Origin: Siphlonurus alternatus
Taxonomy: Eukaryota > Arthropoda > Insecta > Ephemeroptera > Siphlonuridae
Assembly: GCA_949825025.1 (NCBI GenBank)
Contig: OX463784.1
Span: 4,060,885-4,124,884, forward strand
Reading direction: 5' to 3'
Length of the DNA: 64,000 nt
A program made the position numbers and the translations under genes. This document shows positions 31,842 through 43,361 of the stretch, one piece after another. The notes below the pieces were generated by a model. The model did not search any database and was not told where the DNA came from. It was given only the letters and a program-made list of their open reading frames with translations. Every line of letters begins with the position of its first letter. Within the stretch, counting starts at the first letter, position 1.

Positions 31842-32010
31842 TCTCGTCCAGAATAATGAGCTATCTGCTATTTCAGGTGATCGCAACAATGAGTTTAATG
31901 TTGTACTGATTTACAGCTCATGATTGCTCTCAATTGATAGAGCAGACAGCTCATTGTTGCACACAATAATGATAGGCAGATAGCTCATTATTGCTGACCA
32001 GAGATAAAAA
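31842..32010. mobile_element. MITE-C
   Basis: CTCGTCCAGAATAATGAGCT, CTGCTATTTCAGGTGATC, the inverse arm GCTCATTATTGCTGACCAGAG. An uninterrupted example of the family. Confidence 0.83.
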
Positions 32011-32417
32011 TTTGTTTGCATTCCCCCAATTGTTGAAAATTCAAATAATATAAGAGTTCAGGAAAAACGGAGGTTTCACGAAAAAATTGGAGTCAATTTT
32101 TAAAGATATTTTAAACACAAAATCTGATATAAAAATAAAGTGCTAGAATCTTTGCTAATTTTTATCTCCTATTATTGCATGAATGAAAGGAAAAGTATTT
32201 TTTTTTTTAATTGTTGCAATTTTTTAGAAATCTGGAATCACTTTTAAAATATTTCTTCCATAAGTGTTTTATTTTTTTTGCAGATCACCACTAAACTGTA
32301 CTGTCCATATAATAACTCTGAAATCCAAACTCAATTATAAAAACACTGTAGCATTTAATTTTTTTAACATTTTGGGGAAATGCAAACATTATTTACTCTA
32401 TACATATTCAGATCCTT

Positions 32418-32800
32418 TTAAGGTTAATGTAACACGCTCAATGTTAAAAAAAATATTCCCACACATGAAAATTATGAAAAAAATTTAAAATGTTCTCCTC
32501 TACATCCCTTATCAGTAGCTAAAATATCAGATATTAATACAAACACGAGCTAGTTTCTGAGTTATGAATTTTTAATGTTGACTAATTAAATTTAACATGG
32601 AAGTTCCATTTCTCCATGTTAAATTAGTCAACTTTAAAAATTCATAACTCAAAAACTAGCTTGTTTTTATATGCCTGATATTTTAGCTACTGATAGGGGA
32701 TGTAGAGGAGAACATTTTAATTTTTTTTCATAGTTTTCATGTGATGAATTTTTTTTAACATTGTGGGTGTGTTATGATACCTTACCCTTAATCGATGTAT
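32418..32800. mobile_element. MITE-D
   Basis: TAAGGTTAATGTAACACGCT and GGTGTGTTATGATACCTTAC; inner CCCTTATCAGTAGCTAAAAT and inverse. Confidence 0.82.
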
Positions 32801-33863
32801 TTTGAACGGCCCTAGTCTAAGACATTTTCAATAATAAGCTGGGTAAATACATCACATTCCGTGCCAGATGGCAATGTACTTTTAGTTAATAGATTTAAGC
32901 TTATAAATAATGTACATTAGATAAAACATAAATATTAGATTTGAGGCTACATTACCCTCACTTCTAGTGATGTTATTAACCCAAAATGCTATCCTGCATG
33001 ATCTCAATTCATGTCATATGTTTATTGGTGCTAGATAATAATAAAATAAAAATACAATCAGCATCGTAAAAATCAAATGATGCTTTTTTATTTCTTATGC
33101 CTTTTCCTTTTTCATGTATACACATGCACATATACATACATAACATGACACCATATCCATTTACGGGGTAAGCCGGCTAGCAGCATTATTACCTCGTCCG
33201 TCTACAAATTGCCCTCCACAGCACTCGATTCTTGCATACTCCACTTGCTTCAGAAATTCTCATAACACTCTTTTGCCTACTTCTGCACTCTCTATTACAG
33301 CTAGTGCATACTTTTAACACTCCTGCTCTTCAAACATTCTGCAATCACAGAATTCTGCAATTCCTTTTTCATAATTTCACATAATAATTGTGGCTATAAT
33401 AACACAGATGTGGAAGATATTTGATAGTCTAAATAGCTATGTATTTTAATTTGTATATTATAGTTAGTCCACCTGCATTTGTTAGACGGAAAGATTTGTG
33501 AAGAAAAAATAATACCGTAAAAACTGGTTGTTAATGCAAGTTTTAATTTGTTAGGTAAAACTTAATTTAATTTAATTGATTAAAGGAGATCGCGGTCACG
33601 TCAAAAATAAAATAAGTGTTGCAAATTAAGTATAGGAAAAACTTGATGTAAGGTATATACTTTTTAGTACAAAATAACAATTTTTTACTGTAACTAAAAA
33701 TCTAAGAATTCTCATTCCATAATTTTTTGACAGACGAGTTGGTCGTTAATTGGTATGTGCTTTTTCAGAAATATTAAACGATGAACTAATTTCATGAAAT
33801 ATGAATTAACCAAGTCATTTTTCACGGCTGAAAAACATAATGTTTTGAAATAAAAAATATAGA

Positions 33864-33920
<57 letters not shown>

Positions 33921-33924
<4 letters not shown>

Positions 33925-34590
33925 TCAAATTCAAATTCAAAATATTTTTATTAATTCTATTTCTCCTACAATCATAATATCAATACATGATATATGTTTA
34001 GGTTTTTAGGACAAGTCAATAGTAACTAGCTAAGCTGTAAAAAGACAATTACACTATTATATAACATTAAAAACAAAAAATCAATTAACAATGATATCAT
34101 TAAAGTCATAGTCCAAGTATTTCTGCACACTATAAAAGCACTTGTCAATTAACATTTTTTTCACAGCTGTTTGAAATAATTTCACATTTCCAATACATTT
34201 AATCTTACTTGGTAACTTATTATATAATCGGAGGCAGCTAAGAAACGGACCGTTCTTGTACATATTAAGTCTGCACCATTTGGGTGCTATCACATGTTTT
34301 AAGTTTCTTGTATTATGACCATGATTTACTTCATGCTGTTTAAAAACATCCATATTCTTTTTAACATAGCTTACACTTTCAAAGATAAGAATACTTGGCA
34401 GTGTCAAAATTTCATTATTTTTAAATAGATTTATACAAGAATACCTCCTCTTTACAAAATACATGAGACGTATTACTTTTTTCTGTAGTTTAAACAGTCT
34501 ATTAAAATCAGGAGAATATCCCCAACAAATGATGCCATATTTCAAAAGTGAATAAAAATTTGAGTAGTATAAAGTTTTTAAACATATTCA
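33921..34590 (-). mobile_element. LINE 3' fragment (3rd family)
   Basis: Minus-strand frame 34590-34081: [62 protein letters not shown]. It ends in an (AAATTC/AAATTTG)n tail at 33921-33946, next to an AT microsatellite. It shares the CRLNMYxxGPF motif with the fragment at 9494. Confidence 0.88.
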
Positions 34591-34645
34591 ACTTCACATT
34601 CATGCCTCAGTTCACCAATAGCATTAACTATATAACTATATATAG

Positions 34646-34694
<49 letters not shown>

Positions 34695-34782
34695 ACTATA
34701 TATATATATATATATATATATAGTTAATGTTTTTATAATAAATAATATTTCAAAAAGGATGCCATGAACATAATATATATAG

Positions 34783-35020
34783 GCTACGTTTTTTTATTCC
34801 TATAGCTCAACTTGATATCATGATATCTGAGGTTGCCCTCCCTCCTTTTGCGCCTCTATGCGCATGCGCAGTAAAGTCGGAAGAAAACCGCGGTTCTCCA
34901 TGCATGCTCCAACATTATTGCATGGTCTGCAACCTCAGAGCTCAGAGGTGAAGGGATAAGGGATAGAGAGTGCATGGTGGGAGAAACAAAACTATATTTC
35001 GGAATATAAAAACGTTTATT
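34783..35020. mobile_element. Family J element
   Basis: TAGGCTACGTTTTTTTATTC on the left, TTTCGGAATATAAAAACGTT on the right. It shares CCCTCCCTCCTTTTG and GCATGCTCCAACATT with 40165-40382. Confidence 0.7.
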
Positions 35021-35777
35021 AATATAGCCATTATTATTTTTTGTCTTTATTTTATAGCTTATTTACAGGCTTTACAGCACGCAGATTCTGTTATACCAAT
35101 CTATATATAGATTTTTTATTACAATACTATTTTTGAACCTCCACAAATTATATACACATTATAAAAAGTAAATAGAGCTCTAGAGGTATAATATATATAT
35201 GCCATTGCCATTGATGAGTATATGTTGGATCGAGGTTTTTTACCACACGGCCGGTTTAAATTCCCTCAGTCTATTATAATCTCAGTGAATATTATAAATA
35301 ATGCTGGGGCATTTGACAGGCAATGGCTAGCTACCATCCTTTCCTCCACTTATCTCTACCCATTTCTCCGCCTCGAGCTCTCTAAACTCATACAGGTGTA
35401 TCCTAGTAAAAGAAAAATTGATATGATATCGATCGAGTCAGTGCTTCTCAAACAAAGAGTTTTGAAATTCTCCGCGAAACTGATCACTATTCGCACTTCC
35501 AGCGCTTCCAGCACTTCTTACAAATTTCGCAACTTTCACCTCTGATTTTCAAGTAGTGCGAATAGTCGGAATAGTTAAACACAAAAATTGAAATGACGAA
35601 CAAAATGCAAACCAACATGGCGGACTTTTAAATTTTATTTTTATTTATAATTTTCTTGACTAATGTGTTTTTAATCTACTTAATATCCTCAAAAAGGTGA
35701 AATATACAATGTGATAACCAGAAATAGGTATTTCAAACTGTATCTCGCTATAATCACGATGTTTCGCGAGTGACGAA

Positions 35778-35922
35778 ATGTTTCGCAGACTGTTTTCTGT
35801 TCGGTTTCTTCTGATCACCAACACTGCGAGCAGCGGAGGCCTGCTAGCTCTCGGAGATGGACTACAACAAGCCATCGAGAGGCGGAGAGGACTTAGGACC
35901 AAACATGACTGGGCCAGAACCG
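35778..35922 (+). CDS. MPV17L2: MPV17L2 exon 1 with start codon
   Basis: ATG at 35778, donor GTGAGA at 35923. It encodes MFRRLFSVRFLLITNTASSG through TKHDWART. The upstream region is AT-rich and shows no clear core promoter. Confidence 0.85.
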
Positions 35923-38190
35923 GTGAGAATTGATTTTAGTACCTGGGGCTCTGTTATTTGTTATAGGGGAATGGGCGGTGCCATAGGTCCATAACTGGGT
36001 CAGAGGGTATGCATATTTACTGCATTTTCTCCTATAGTACAACAGATCTTAGTTTACCTCTAGACAGTTCAGTAGACTAGATAGGGTGTACGATTGTCAA
36101 TACCACTAATATACAGGATAAACCGGGCACTTGACGCAGTGGTATTCACTTCTGATTCGTAATCGGATGGTCGTGAGTTCGATCCCAGCCATGCACCGCC
36201 AAACTTTTCACAAGTGACGGTTGCTAAAGAACACCCACTCGTGCATCCGGGAGGTGATTGATGGCATCCTCCATCAATTGCCGACCATCCTGACTGAGGT
36301 TTCCATGGTTTCCTCAGTTACAACCAGACGAATGCTGGGATGGATTGCTTAAGCCATGGCCGCCCCGGTTTGGAAGGGACCCACAAAAGTAGGCTCTACA
36401 AAGAGCCGGGAGGTTAAATTCAGTCACTTAATTGTGGCCAGTACCCTGTACTAGGGTTCAGTTAAAAAGCTAATACAGTATATGTAATACAGGATAGAAA
36501 AGAATCTGATAAGGTTTATAAGTTGGTCTGCAGAGTCTAAACCATGATGTCTTTAATCTTGTCAACTAGATGAGACTCTGAGGCCATTATAGAGATTAAA
36601 AGCTTGTATGTAGTCCATGCATGATGACCAAATCAAATGGCAGCTCTTAGAGACCCGTAGAGACTTTCGTGTCTTATGGTCAGGGATGTGATGGTCCTGA
36701 ACCAAGTTTCGCAAGGTCTAACAAGTTGTGGCGGCGCTGATGCAGCACATAGGCACTGCTCATGCTGGCCAATGTTCCTTTATACCAGGTTATTCCACCG
36801 AGTTGATCAATGTTACAGGGCTTGCCAATCATATTCAAGAATTTTAAACTTACTATCTTCATGCATGGTTCAATGGGTCCAAAAGAGGAGTGAAGAACAG
36901 GACCCATTGTAACTGGAAACTTTCAAATGCACCAATCACAATGTTGCTTTTTAAATTTCGCGTTATAGTGGGTCCTTTCAAATTTCGCAAAGTGACGCAC
37001 GAAACGCACACATGGCTTAACCTGGTATAGTGGTGCTGGCTGGGCTACAGTAGTGCCGCCACACTTGGACCCCACGAAACTCTGGCCATATGTCACGGAG
37101 GTCTCTAAGTATCTCTGATAGTGGCTCTTCTATGGTGCAGTCACGATTGCTAATTTTCAAATTTAGCACGTAAACTGTTTCACTTAATATCCAATCATAG
37201 GGTGTAATTGCTGTCACGTGACAAGAATTACGTACTCTGATTGGCTGATCCGTGTCACTTCCCTCACTAGGACTCTAGCTTCTTTGCCAAGTCAAAGGAT
37301 ATGATGGTGCCCCCATGGCTATTGACACGAGAAATTATCAGAGAGCTCTGTTTCTTATGGCACAATGAGTAACTAGCGCTACTGTTGTACCGGTTGTACG
37401 GAATCTTCTAAAATTTTGGGCAATTTTCTGGCCATAAGATACAGAGGTTTCTGATTGTGTTTGTAGAAAGTCGAGTTGCCAAACAGTTAGACTTTTGAAC
37501 TTTGTCTTTTTGAGCTCGTTGTCAGGAGTCTATTGAACTGGCTACTGAACCTTCTATGATGACTCTTTCTTTGTTATCCATGGGAGGAATTGTCATAGAA
37601 GGTTCCGTAGCCAGTCCAATGGAACCAGCTTGTCGTCAGGAGTCTATTGAACTGGTTACTACTACTATCGCAGGCCGCATGCTGACGGTGGGTCTCAGCC
37701 AAGGTCCCCCCCACCACTACTGGTACCTGTGGCTGGACCGCCTGCTACCTCCCCATCGCGTGATGCTCAAGATCCTAGCAGATCAGCTGGTCGCCGCTCC
37801 GTTCTTCGCCGGATCTTTCTTCCTTGGGATGGGGCTGCTCGAGAGGAAGACCCTGGCTGACATCTGGACGGAGTTTGTGGACAAGTTCCCTACCGTCTAT
37901 GCCGTGAGTAGTCAGACGTCAAAATGTCATTCCTCGTCCAGAATAATGAGCTCTCTGTCTACCATGATTTTGTTGTAATAATGAACTATCTGCTAGTTCA
38001 GGTGAGCTCAATTATGAGCTATATTAAATCAGTGTAAAATAATGTTCATAACTGCTCTCACCTGAAATGGTAGATATAGATACTGTAAAACTTTGTTATT
38101 ACATAAAGTCAAGGGACCCAAGAAATTAGGTTTTTGAGTATTAGGTACCTTACAGTTTTTTGTAATCTGAGGTTTTAATGTTTTAATGTT

Positions 38191-38273
<83 letters not shown>

Positions 38274-40476
38274 TTTTTTTTTTCATTTCTTCTTTTTTTT
38301 AGCTAATTTTTGCAGCCAATCAGGAGGTTTGTTTGAAACCGTCTACCAATGTTCTCCTGTGTTTTCTCGGGAAGGAATTTTACCTTTACCCTGTCAATTT
38401 ATTTATGAAAGTGTCTGTTTTGTTAAGAAACATATGTCGGAATATTTTGTTCAGTGCAATGACTCCCATCATAATACAAGAAATAAGAACATAATAATTA
38501 CACCCGCACAGTGTAGATTGCAGATTTATAATAAGGGACCCTATTCTATGTCAATTAGACTTTATAATAAACTTCCACTGCATATAAAATTCATCCCACA
38601 GTATGTCGATTTTAAAAGTGCCGTAAAAGTATTATTGTTGAAAAATTGTTTTTATAATGTATCTAGTTATGTTACATTTAGTTTTTAAGTATGTGTTTGG
38701 ACGTGTCTTACCATCTCATGCAGAGTGCCTTCATTATGATTGTGTCTGTATGTATTTGAAAATGACCAATAAAGAATTGAATTGAATGATCTTTAAAACA
38801 CTTAAAATATAACGGGAGGTATTATTTATTAATGTGTTACTGGATGGTTGAGTGGTCGTAATTTTTTTTTTATATATATGATTAATATGTTTCTCACCTC
38901 ACGAAAATAAATCTAAATTTACAATACATCAAATCCCGGTTTAGTCCCTTTTGTTTTAAGTACTGTACTGTAATATCACTGAAAGCTGGGTGCACTCTTG
39001 GTACATTCGTTGATGTAATAATTTTTAGGGATCCATATTAATGAAACTTTAGACTGGACAACTCATGTGAATGAAATATGTAAAAGAATTAATTGGGCAA
39101 ATTTTGTTTTGTATACATTGCGTGATCATGTATCTCAAAAAACTTTATTCACTGTATATTATTCTTATGTGTATCCTCATTTGGCTTATGGACTAATTTT
39201 TTTTGGTAGTTATTCCACTCATTTGAATAGACTCTTCATCTTGCAAAAACGTGCTTTGCGTACTATTCTTCATTTTAAGAAGACAGATACTTGTGTCTCA
39301 CATTTTAGGGTGAATAATGTTTTAACTTTACCTTCAATGTACATTTTAAATTGTTGTGTATTTAAGCGCAAGTATCCTGAATTGTACACATGTAATGTTG
39401 ATACTCATTTGTATAATACAAGAAACAAAGATAAAGTTACTACAGAAAGACATAACTCTGCTCAGTTCGAGAAAAGTTCTTTTTATCAAACTGCAAAAAT
39501 TTATGATTTCTTGCCAAATAGTATCAAAAATATTGAAAGTGACGTTGTTTTTAAAAAAAGTTTAAAAAAAATATTGATTGAAAAAGAGTTCTATTCAGTG
39601 AAATCATATTTTAGTAACAAAATTAGTGAAAGTGTTATGATTAATGTACCTGTTAATAATTGATTTTTTATTATTGTATTTATAAATGGTTAAAATTTAT
39701 ATCGATTATGCAATGTTTTATGTTTTGTTTTCAGTGTCTGACGTGAACCATGTTGTATGTACAACCAGTTGTTCCAAAATAAAAAATAAAAATAAATAAA
39801 ATAAAACTGTTAGCTGTCATTACCGACCATTCTGACTTGGGTTTCCACGTTCCCTCATTTTCAATTAGTCCAATACTGAGACAGATAACTTGGTCGTGAC
39901 TGCAATAACCTTTCCTACTCCTCTCCCTGGATTTGGACCTCATATCTAACGTTGAGTTGTCGTCAACAGTTCGACTGGCTCATCTGGCCGCCCACTCAGT
40001 TCGTCAACTTCCACTTCGTCCCCGCGAGGTTCCGAGTGCTCTACGTCAACTGCGTCACCGTCGTCTGGGACGTCTTCCTGTCGCATACCAAACATAATGT
40101 GAGTGTTTGGGGGGGGGGAGGGGGGAGGGCGTACGAAAGTTGTCAAAACTGCTCCTTCTCACTCTAGGCTACGTTTTTTATTCCTCAGCTTGATATCAAG
40201 AACTTTCCCACGTTACCCTCCCTCCTTTTGTGCCGCTATGTGCATGTTCAGTCTCCCCCTTGAGATCGTCCACATTGCACCTACAAATTGGTCTCCATGC
40301 TCCAACATTGGCCTGAGATCTCTGAAGTCTGGGAGTGGTGGGGGAAGCAAAACGGCTTCGGAATATAAAAACGTAACCTAAATTATTTTAAGGATATTTG
40401 CACTCCTACATATTGCTGAATTTTAATGCTATAACTCCAAATCACTGCTTGTAAATCACTTCAAGCTGAAAGAAAA

Positions 40477-40507
<31 letters not shown>

Positions 40508-41097
40508 AAAAATACAGGGTAACTACTATATAATAAAATGGGTACTTTTTTTATCTTTTGTTGATTACAGAAAATTGAAAAAAATAAATCAATAACAAAA
40601 CTGCAGTTTGTAAACCCATATTGTGTTTAGTGCCTTAAAATATAATCAACAAATAAATAAATAGATTTATGATGCAATTGTCATTAAAATATTGCAGGTA
40701 TATTTGATTATCACACTTTTTTTATGATTCAAATAATTAAAGGAGAGTAACAGCTTCACCTTTATGTTTTATTGATTTCTTTGGATGTGTTTGAAGAACA
40801 GGGGTGTTAAAAGTACTGTGTGCAATATATAAAATATGTACACATATAGAAGACAAATGAGTATCATGAGTGTATCTGAAGCAAGTAGAGTGTGTAAGAA
40901 TAGACTTCAGTGGAGGTCTATTTATGGATGGCCGAGTTAATAATGCTGCTGGCTTACCCCGTAAGGGACTTGCTGGCTTGTTATGTTATATTAAATGTCA
41001 AATCATTAGAGTTGTTCTTTCTTAGCTTCTTAAGTCCTCCACTGACTTTAGATTGTGTTTTCAGGATCAGCCACCAGAGGGCTTGAAGCAAAGCTAA
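35778..41097 (+). CDS. MPV17L2: MPV17-like protein 2 (Mpv17/PMP22 family), 4 exons, 178 aa
   Basis: Mpv17/PMP22 proteins are small inner-mitochondrial or peroxisomal membrane proteins; vertebrate MPV17L2 associates with the mitochondrial large ribosomal subunit. Exons: 35778-35922, 37674-37903, 39970-40098, 41065-41097, all GT-AG and in frame. Visible features are a basic/hydrophobic N-terminus (MFRRLFSVRFLLIT) fitting a mitochondrial signal, GGLLALGDGLQQ (first membrane segment), GPPHHYWYLWLDRLLP, LADQLVAAPF, and the family signature WPPTQFVNFHFVPARFRVLY at about residues 131-150 followed by VWDVFLSH. The order and spacing match MPV17L2 better than MPV17 itself. Length agrees with the family (about 170-210). 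The start is the first ATG preceding the signal. Intron 1 holds a tRNA-Thr SINE, and an HP114 repeat abuts exon 2; intron 2 carries two LINE fragments. Confidence 0.9.
36128..36468 (+). mobile_element. tRNA-Thr-derived SINE, second copy
   Basis: Nearly identical to 15706-16040 from the same GCACTTGACGCAGTGG start, including the CGT anticodon loop and B box; few substitutions, hence young. It lies in MPV17L2 intron 1. Confidence 0.87.
36470..37505. other. MPV17L2 intron 1, unassigned repeat-like sequence
   Basis: Contains a diverged inverted relation (CTTAGAGACC with TTATGGTCAG at 36650-36685, against its rough inverse at 37085-37125). CTTCTAAAATTTTG and CCATAAGATACA recur loosely at 42800-42850. 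Probably an old element; not classified. Confidence 0.45.
37510..37668. repeat. HP114 repeats, partial unit plus one unit
   Basis: Starts at the half-hairpin GAGCTCGTTGTCAGGAGTCT and ends in a truncated right arm ACTGGTTACTACTACTATCG that merges with the acceptor of MPV17L2 exon 2 at 37673. Confidence 0.9.
37674..37903 (+). CDS. MPV17L2: MPV17L2 exon 2
   Basis: Acceptor CAG at 37671-37673, donor GTGAGT at 37904. It encodes RMLTVGLSQGPPHHYWYLWL, then ILADQLVAAPFFAGSFFLGM and the KFPTVYA segment. The acceptor sits within 10 bp of an HP114 repeat whose open frame runs into this exon in phase. Confidence 0.92.
37922..38090. mobile_element. MITE-C, diverged
   Basis: TTCCTCGTCCAGAATAATGA and AATGAACTATCTGCTAGTTC; the right arm is degraded. 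Confidence 0.7.
38190..38276. repeat. (TTTA)n microsatellite
   Basis: About 21 tandem TTTA units in MPV17L2 intron 2, upstream of a LINE fragment. Confidence 0.95.
38318..38790 (+). mobile_element. LINE 3' fragment, same family as 23873-27950
   Basis: The coding tail 38335-38688 ([20 protein letters not shown] to SSYVTFSF stop) differs at only two residues from the minus-strand copy at 23975 (KLLPQ versus KFIPQ over the shared ~110 residues). It ends in the same AATAAAGAATTGAATTGAAT tail. It is severely 5'-truncated and preceded by a (TTTA)n tract. It lies in MPV17L2 intron 2. Confidence 0.92.
39025..39805 (+). mobile_element. LINE 3' fragment, same family as 48870-51140
   Basis: An open frame from about 39025 to 39663 (LGIHINETLDWTTHVNEICK through LAYGLIFFG and YNTRNKDKVTTERH) parallels the C-terminal third of the 48870 LINE. 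The 3' tail GTTCCAAAATAAAAAATAAA is shared between the two. It is 5'-truncated, lies in MPV17L2 intron 2 and has diverged from the other copy. Confidence 0.9.
39824..39935 (+). mobile_element. SINE core remnant
   Basis: Diverged CATTCTGACTTGGGTTTCC and CAATACTGAGACAGATAAC, the shared SINE core, just upstream of MPV17L2 exon 3. Shorter remnants of the same core lie at 19716-19772 and 28127-28153. Confidence 0.55.
39970..40098 (+). CDS. MPV17L2: MPV17L2 exon 3, family signature
   Basis: Acceptor at 39968-39969, donor GTGAGT at 40099. It carries W-P-x-x-Q-F-V-N-F-x-F-V-P-x-x-F-R-V, the diagnostic Mpv17/PMP22 motif, then VTVVWDVFLSHTKHN. Confidence 0.94.
40165..40382. mobile_element. Family J element, second copy
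   Basis: TAGGCTACGTTTTTTATTCC and GGAATATAAAAACGTAACCTA are inverted ends. The interior is only moderately similar to the copy at 34783. Confidence 0.72.
41065..41097 (+). CDS. MPV17L2: MPV17L2 exon 4, short tail and stop
   Basis: Acceptor TTTTCAG ending at 41064, then DQPPEGLKQS and a TAA stop at 41095-41097. It is short but phase-correct and follows a good pyrimidine tract. Confidence 0.75.
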   Translation, partial: DQPPEGLKQS

Positions 41098-41189
41098 CGG
41101 TGAGAACAAAAAAAAAAAAGCCACAACGAAATTCTCTGCGATCAACGTAATCTTGTCTTCTTTTATTTATTTGTAAAATGTGTCACGTT

Positions 41190-41470
41190 AAAGTATCAAC
41201 ATTAAAAGAAAAATGAGTAGAGTATGCAAAGTTGTGTTACGAAGATTTTGTTTCAAAGTTCACGAAGTATCTTAATAAATATTGAAAGTTCTGTTTTAAC
41301 TCCTTTATTTTGACATCAAAGTCCTATCTATTTATTTTGGAATGCCTACAGAAAATTAGTGTCATCTGAACTTTCAATGTTTTTTTTTTTTTTTTTTTAA
41401 CCTAAAACTAAAAATACTACAAAAATACATAGATTAGCTTAATTTTGCATCCACTATTCATTCCTACATT
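41190..41470. mobile_element. MITE-B, diverged
   Basis: AGTATCAACATTAAAAG, GAGTAGAGTATGCAAAGTTG, ATTGAAAGTTC and ACTTTCAATG pairs, and GCATCCACTATTCATTCCTA. It carries the candidate MPV17L2 poly(A) signal. Confidence 0.6.
41274..41279 (+). terminator. Candidate MPV17L2 poly(A) signal
   Basis: AATAAA lies 177 bp after the stop, inside a diverged MITE-B copy (about 41190-41470). If used, the poly(A) site was donated by a mobile element. Confidence 0.35.
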
Positions 41471-41919
41471 AATAATTATTGTCAAAAGAGAATTGCTAAT
41501 TCTGCTTTCATTGTTGCCTATTTAATTATAAATTGCAGAAAAAAAAATGACACCAAATTTGTAAATTTGCACCATGTTGCATGAACTAGCAATTTAAATT
41601 TAAAGAAAAAAAAGCAATATGAAAGCCTCTAATTTAATTCTAATCTAAAATATTAGGCTGTAAATCAATATCTCAGTCCAAAAACTGAGCTGTAAAAGAT
41701 TTTCTCTGCAATTTAGGTTAGAAATGCTTGTAGTTAGAATTAAAAAGACTTAACTCCAAAATGTAGTAAGGTATTTGTACCTTTATAGTATTTTAAATTA
41801 ATAACAAAATATTTTATAATTTTTATGAAATAATTAATTTATGAACTTAATTGTGTACTTATTAATTACTTGTTAATGCAAGTTAACAGACTTATATTTT
41901 ATGGGTCTTCTCTGTGTGT

Positions 41920-42315
41920 TAAGGGTGAGGTAACACGCTCAATGTTAAAAAAATTCCCACACATGACAATTATGAAATATACCTTAAAATGTTTTCCTCT
42001 ACATCTCCCATCAGTAGCTAAAATATCAGGTATACAAATTCAATCTAGTACGTTTTTGACAAATTTTTAAAGTTAACTAATTTAACATAGAGAAATGGAA
42101 CTTCCATGCTAAATTAAACTTTAAAAATTAATATTCTATTCTAATAACTTGAAAACTAGCTCAAATTTGTACACCTGATATTTTAGCTACTGATAGGGGA
42201 TGTAGAGGAGAACATTTTAATTTTTTTTTTTTTTTTTTTCATAATTTTCATGGGATTTTTTTTTTTTTCTTTTTTTCTTTTTTTAACATTGGGCGTGTTA
42301 CCTTACTCTTAATTT
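41920..42315. mobile_element. MITE-D
   Basis: TTAAGGGTGAGGTAACACGC and GGGCGTGTTACCTTACTCTTAA, with TTAA at both ends. Confidence 0.85.
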
Positions 42316-42444
42316 GCTAAATGTAGTAAAATATTTTGCACATACACCAAAATTAATTATGTAGATGCATAGATGAATTGATATATGACTAGAAAATTGG
42401 CAAACATTTTAGAAGGTTCACCATTTTCTATATTTTATTATACC

Positions 42445-42767
42445 CTGATCTATGGTCTAGTGGTTAGTACACTTGGCTCTCATCTGAGAGTTTTCCGGTT
42501 CAAATCTCGATCACGGCAGACTTTTTGTGACTTGGGATGGGTGTGGCTGATTACTAGATGAAGGAATTGGTAGGAGAAAGGCAGCTTATGGCTGTCTATA
42601 CTCCGCTGGGGTGATTAAGTTCGCGGAATGTTCAACACACTTGCCCCATTTAGAAACGGTACTTAACTGTCTGGCGTGCAAACTGGGTATTAGGAGCCCC
42701 AGAGAGCACTGTGAACAATGTTGAAAAACAAGTTCAGCCATTGGTAACCAACCAACCATATATTATG
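42445..42767 (+). mobile_element. tRNA-Glu-like SINE, second copy
   Basis: The head TATGGTCTAGTGGTTAGTAC is closer to real tRNA-Glu than the copy at 29573; anticodon loop CTCTCAT, B box CCGGTTCAAATCTC, same body and same TAACCAACCAACC end. Confidence 0.85.
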
Positions 42768-43361
42768 GAGCGACATGCAATGGTGTTATATCGTCTTTTG
42801 AAACGCTGAACCTTCTAAAATGTTGTCACATTTTTTGCCATAAGACACATTAGTGTCTGATATTTTACAAATTTAAGCCATGTAACTACATTGATGTAGG
42901 TACTAGTATTTATAGACTGATTATGTACAACTTTCAACGCTTGTTATGTCATTTTATGGCCTCTTAGTAACTTGGCAACTTTACTTACAACAAATAATGT
43001 AAGATTATATTATGTGATGCTGTAGGTTACAATATAAGCTTCTGACTTGAGGTAAAAAAATGTGGCATGCGAAATGTCAAAATTGTAGACCTGAAAATCA
43101 ACGCTTTGTTTTCTACTGCTCAAAGCTAAATTGAAAATTTTTAGCCAATTAAAGCGTGTTAGTTTGTGTCAATGAATAAGCTTATTTTGTATACCTTTGA
43201 TGGCTTGTGTTAAGGGAGGGAAACAGCTTCATGCTGCATTTATATTTTTATTGTTTTATAAATAATGTCAAACTTATATGGGTGTGCCTGACGTGTAAAA
43301 GCCACATTTTGCTCAGCAAAACGATAAAATGTAAAAGTTGAAGATGTTCGATCCCCTCCTT

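Larger units (their letters stand above)
31150..33860. other. Intergenic, GAK to MPV17L2
   Basis: Besides MITE-C (31842) and MITE-D (32418) this is plain AT-rich DNA with a poly(T) run at 31367-31397. No coding signal, tRNA or other gene seen. Confidence 0.6.

Noticed and set aside
35222..35545. 107-codon open frame upstream of MPV17L2
   Set aside because: No recognisable domain and codon use like the flanking AT-rich DNA; not supported as a gene or 5' exon.
36676..36912. Open frames on both strands in MPV17L2 intron 1
   Set aside because: No conserved motif; the segment looks like part of an old dispersed repeat.
42449..42520. Possible tRNA-Glu gene
   Set aside because: The head resembles tRNA-Glu(CTC), but it is joined to a SINE body repeated at 29573 and the ends do not form an acceptor stem.
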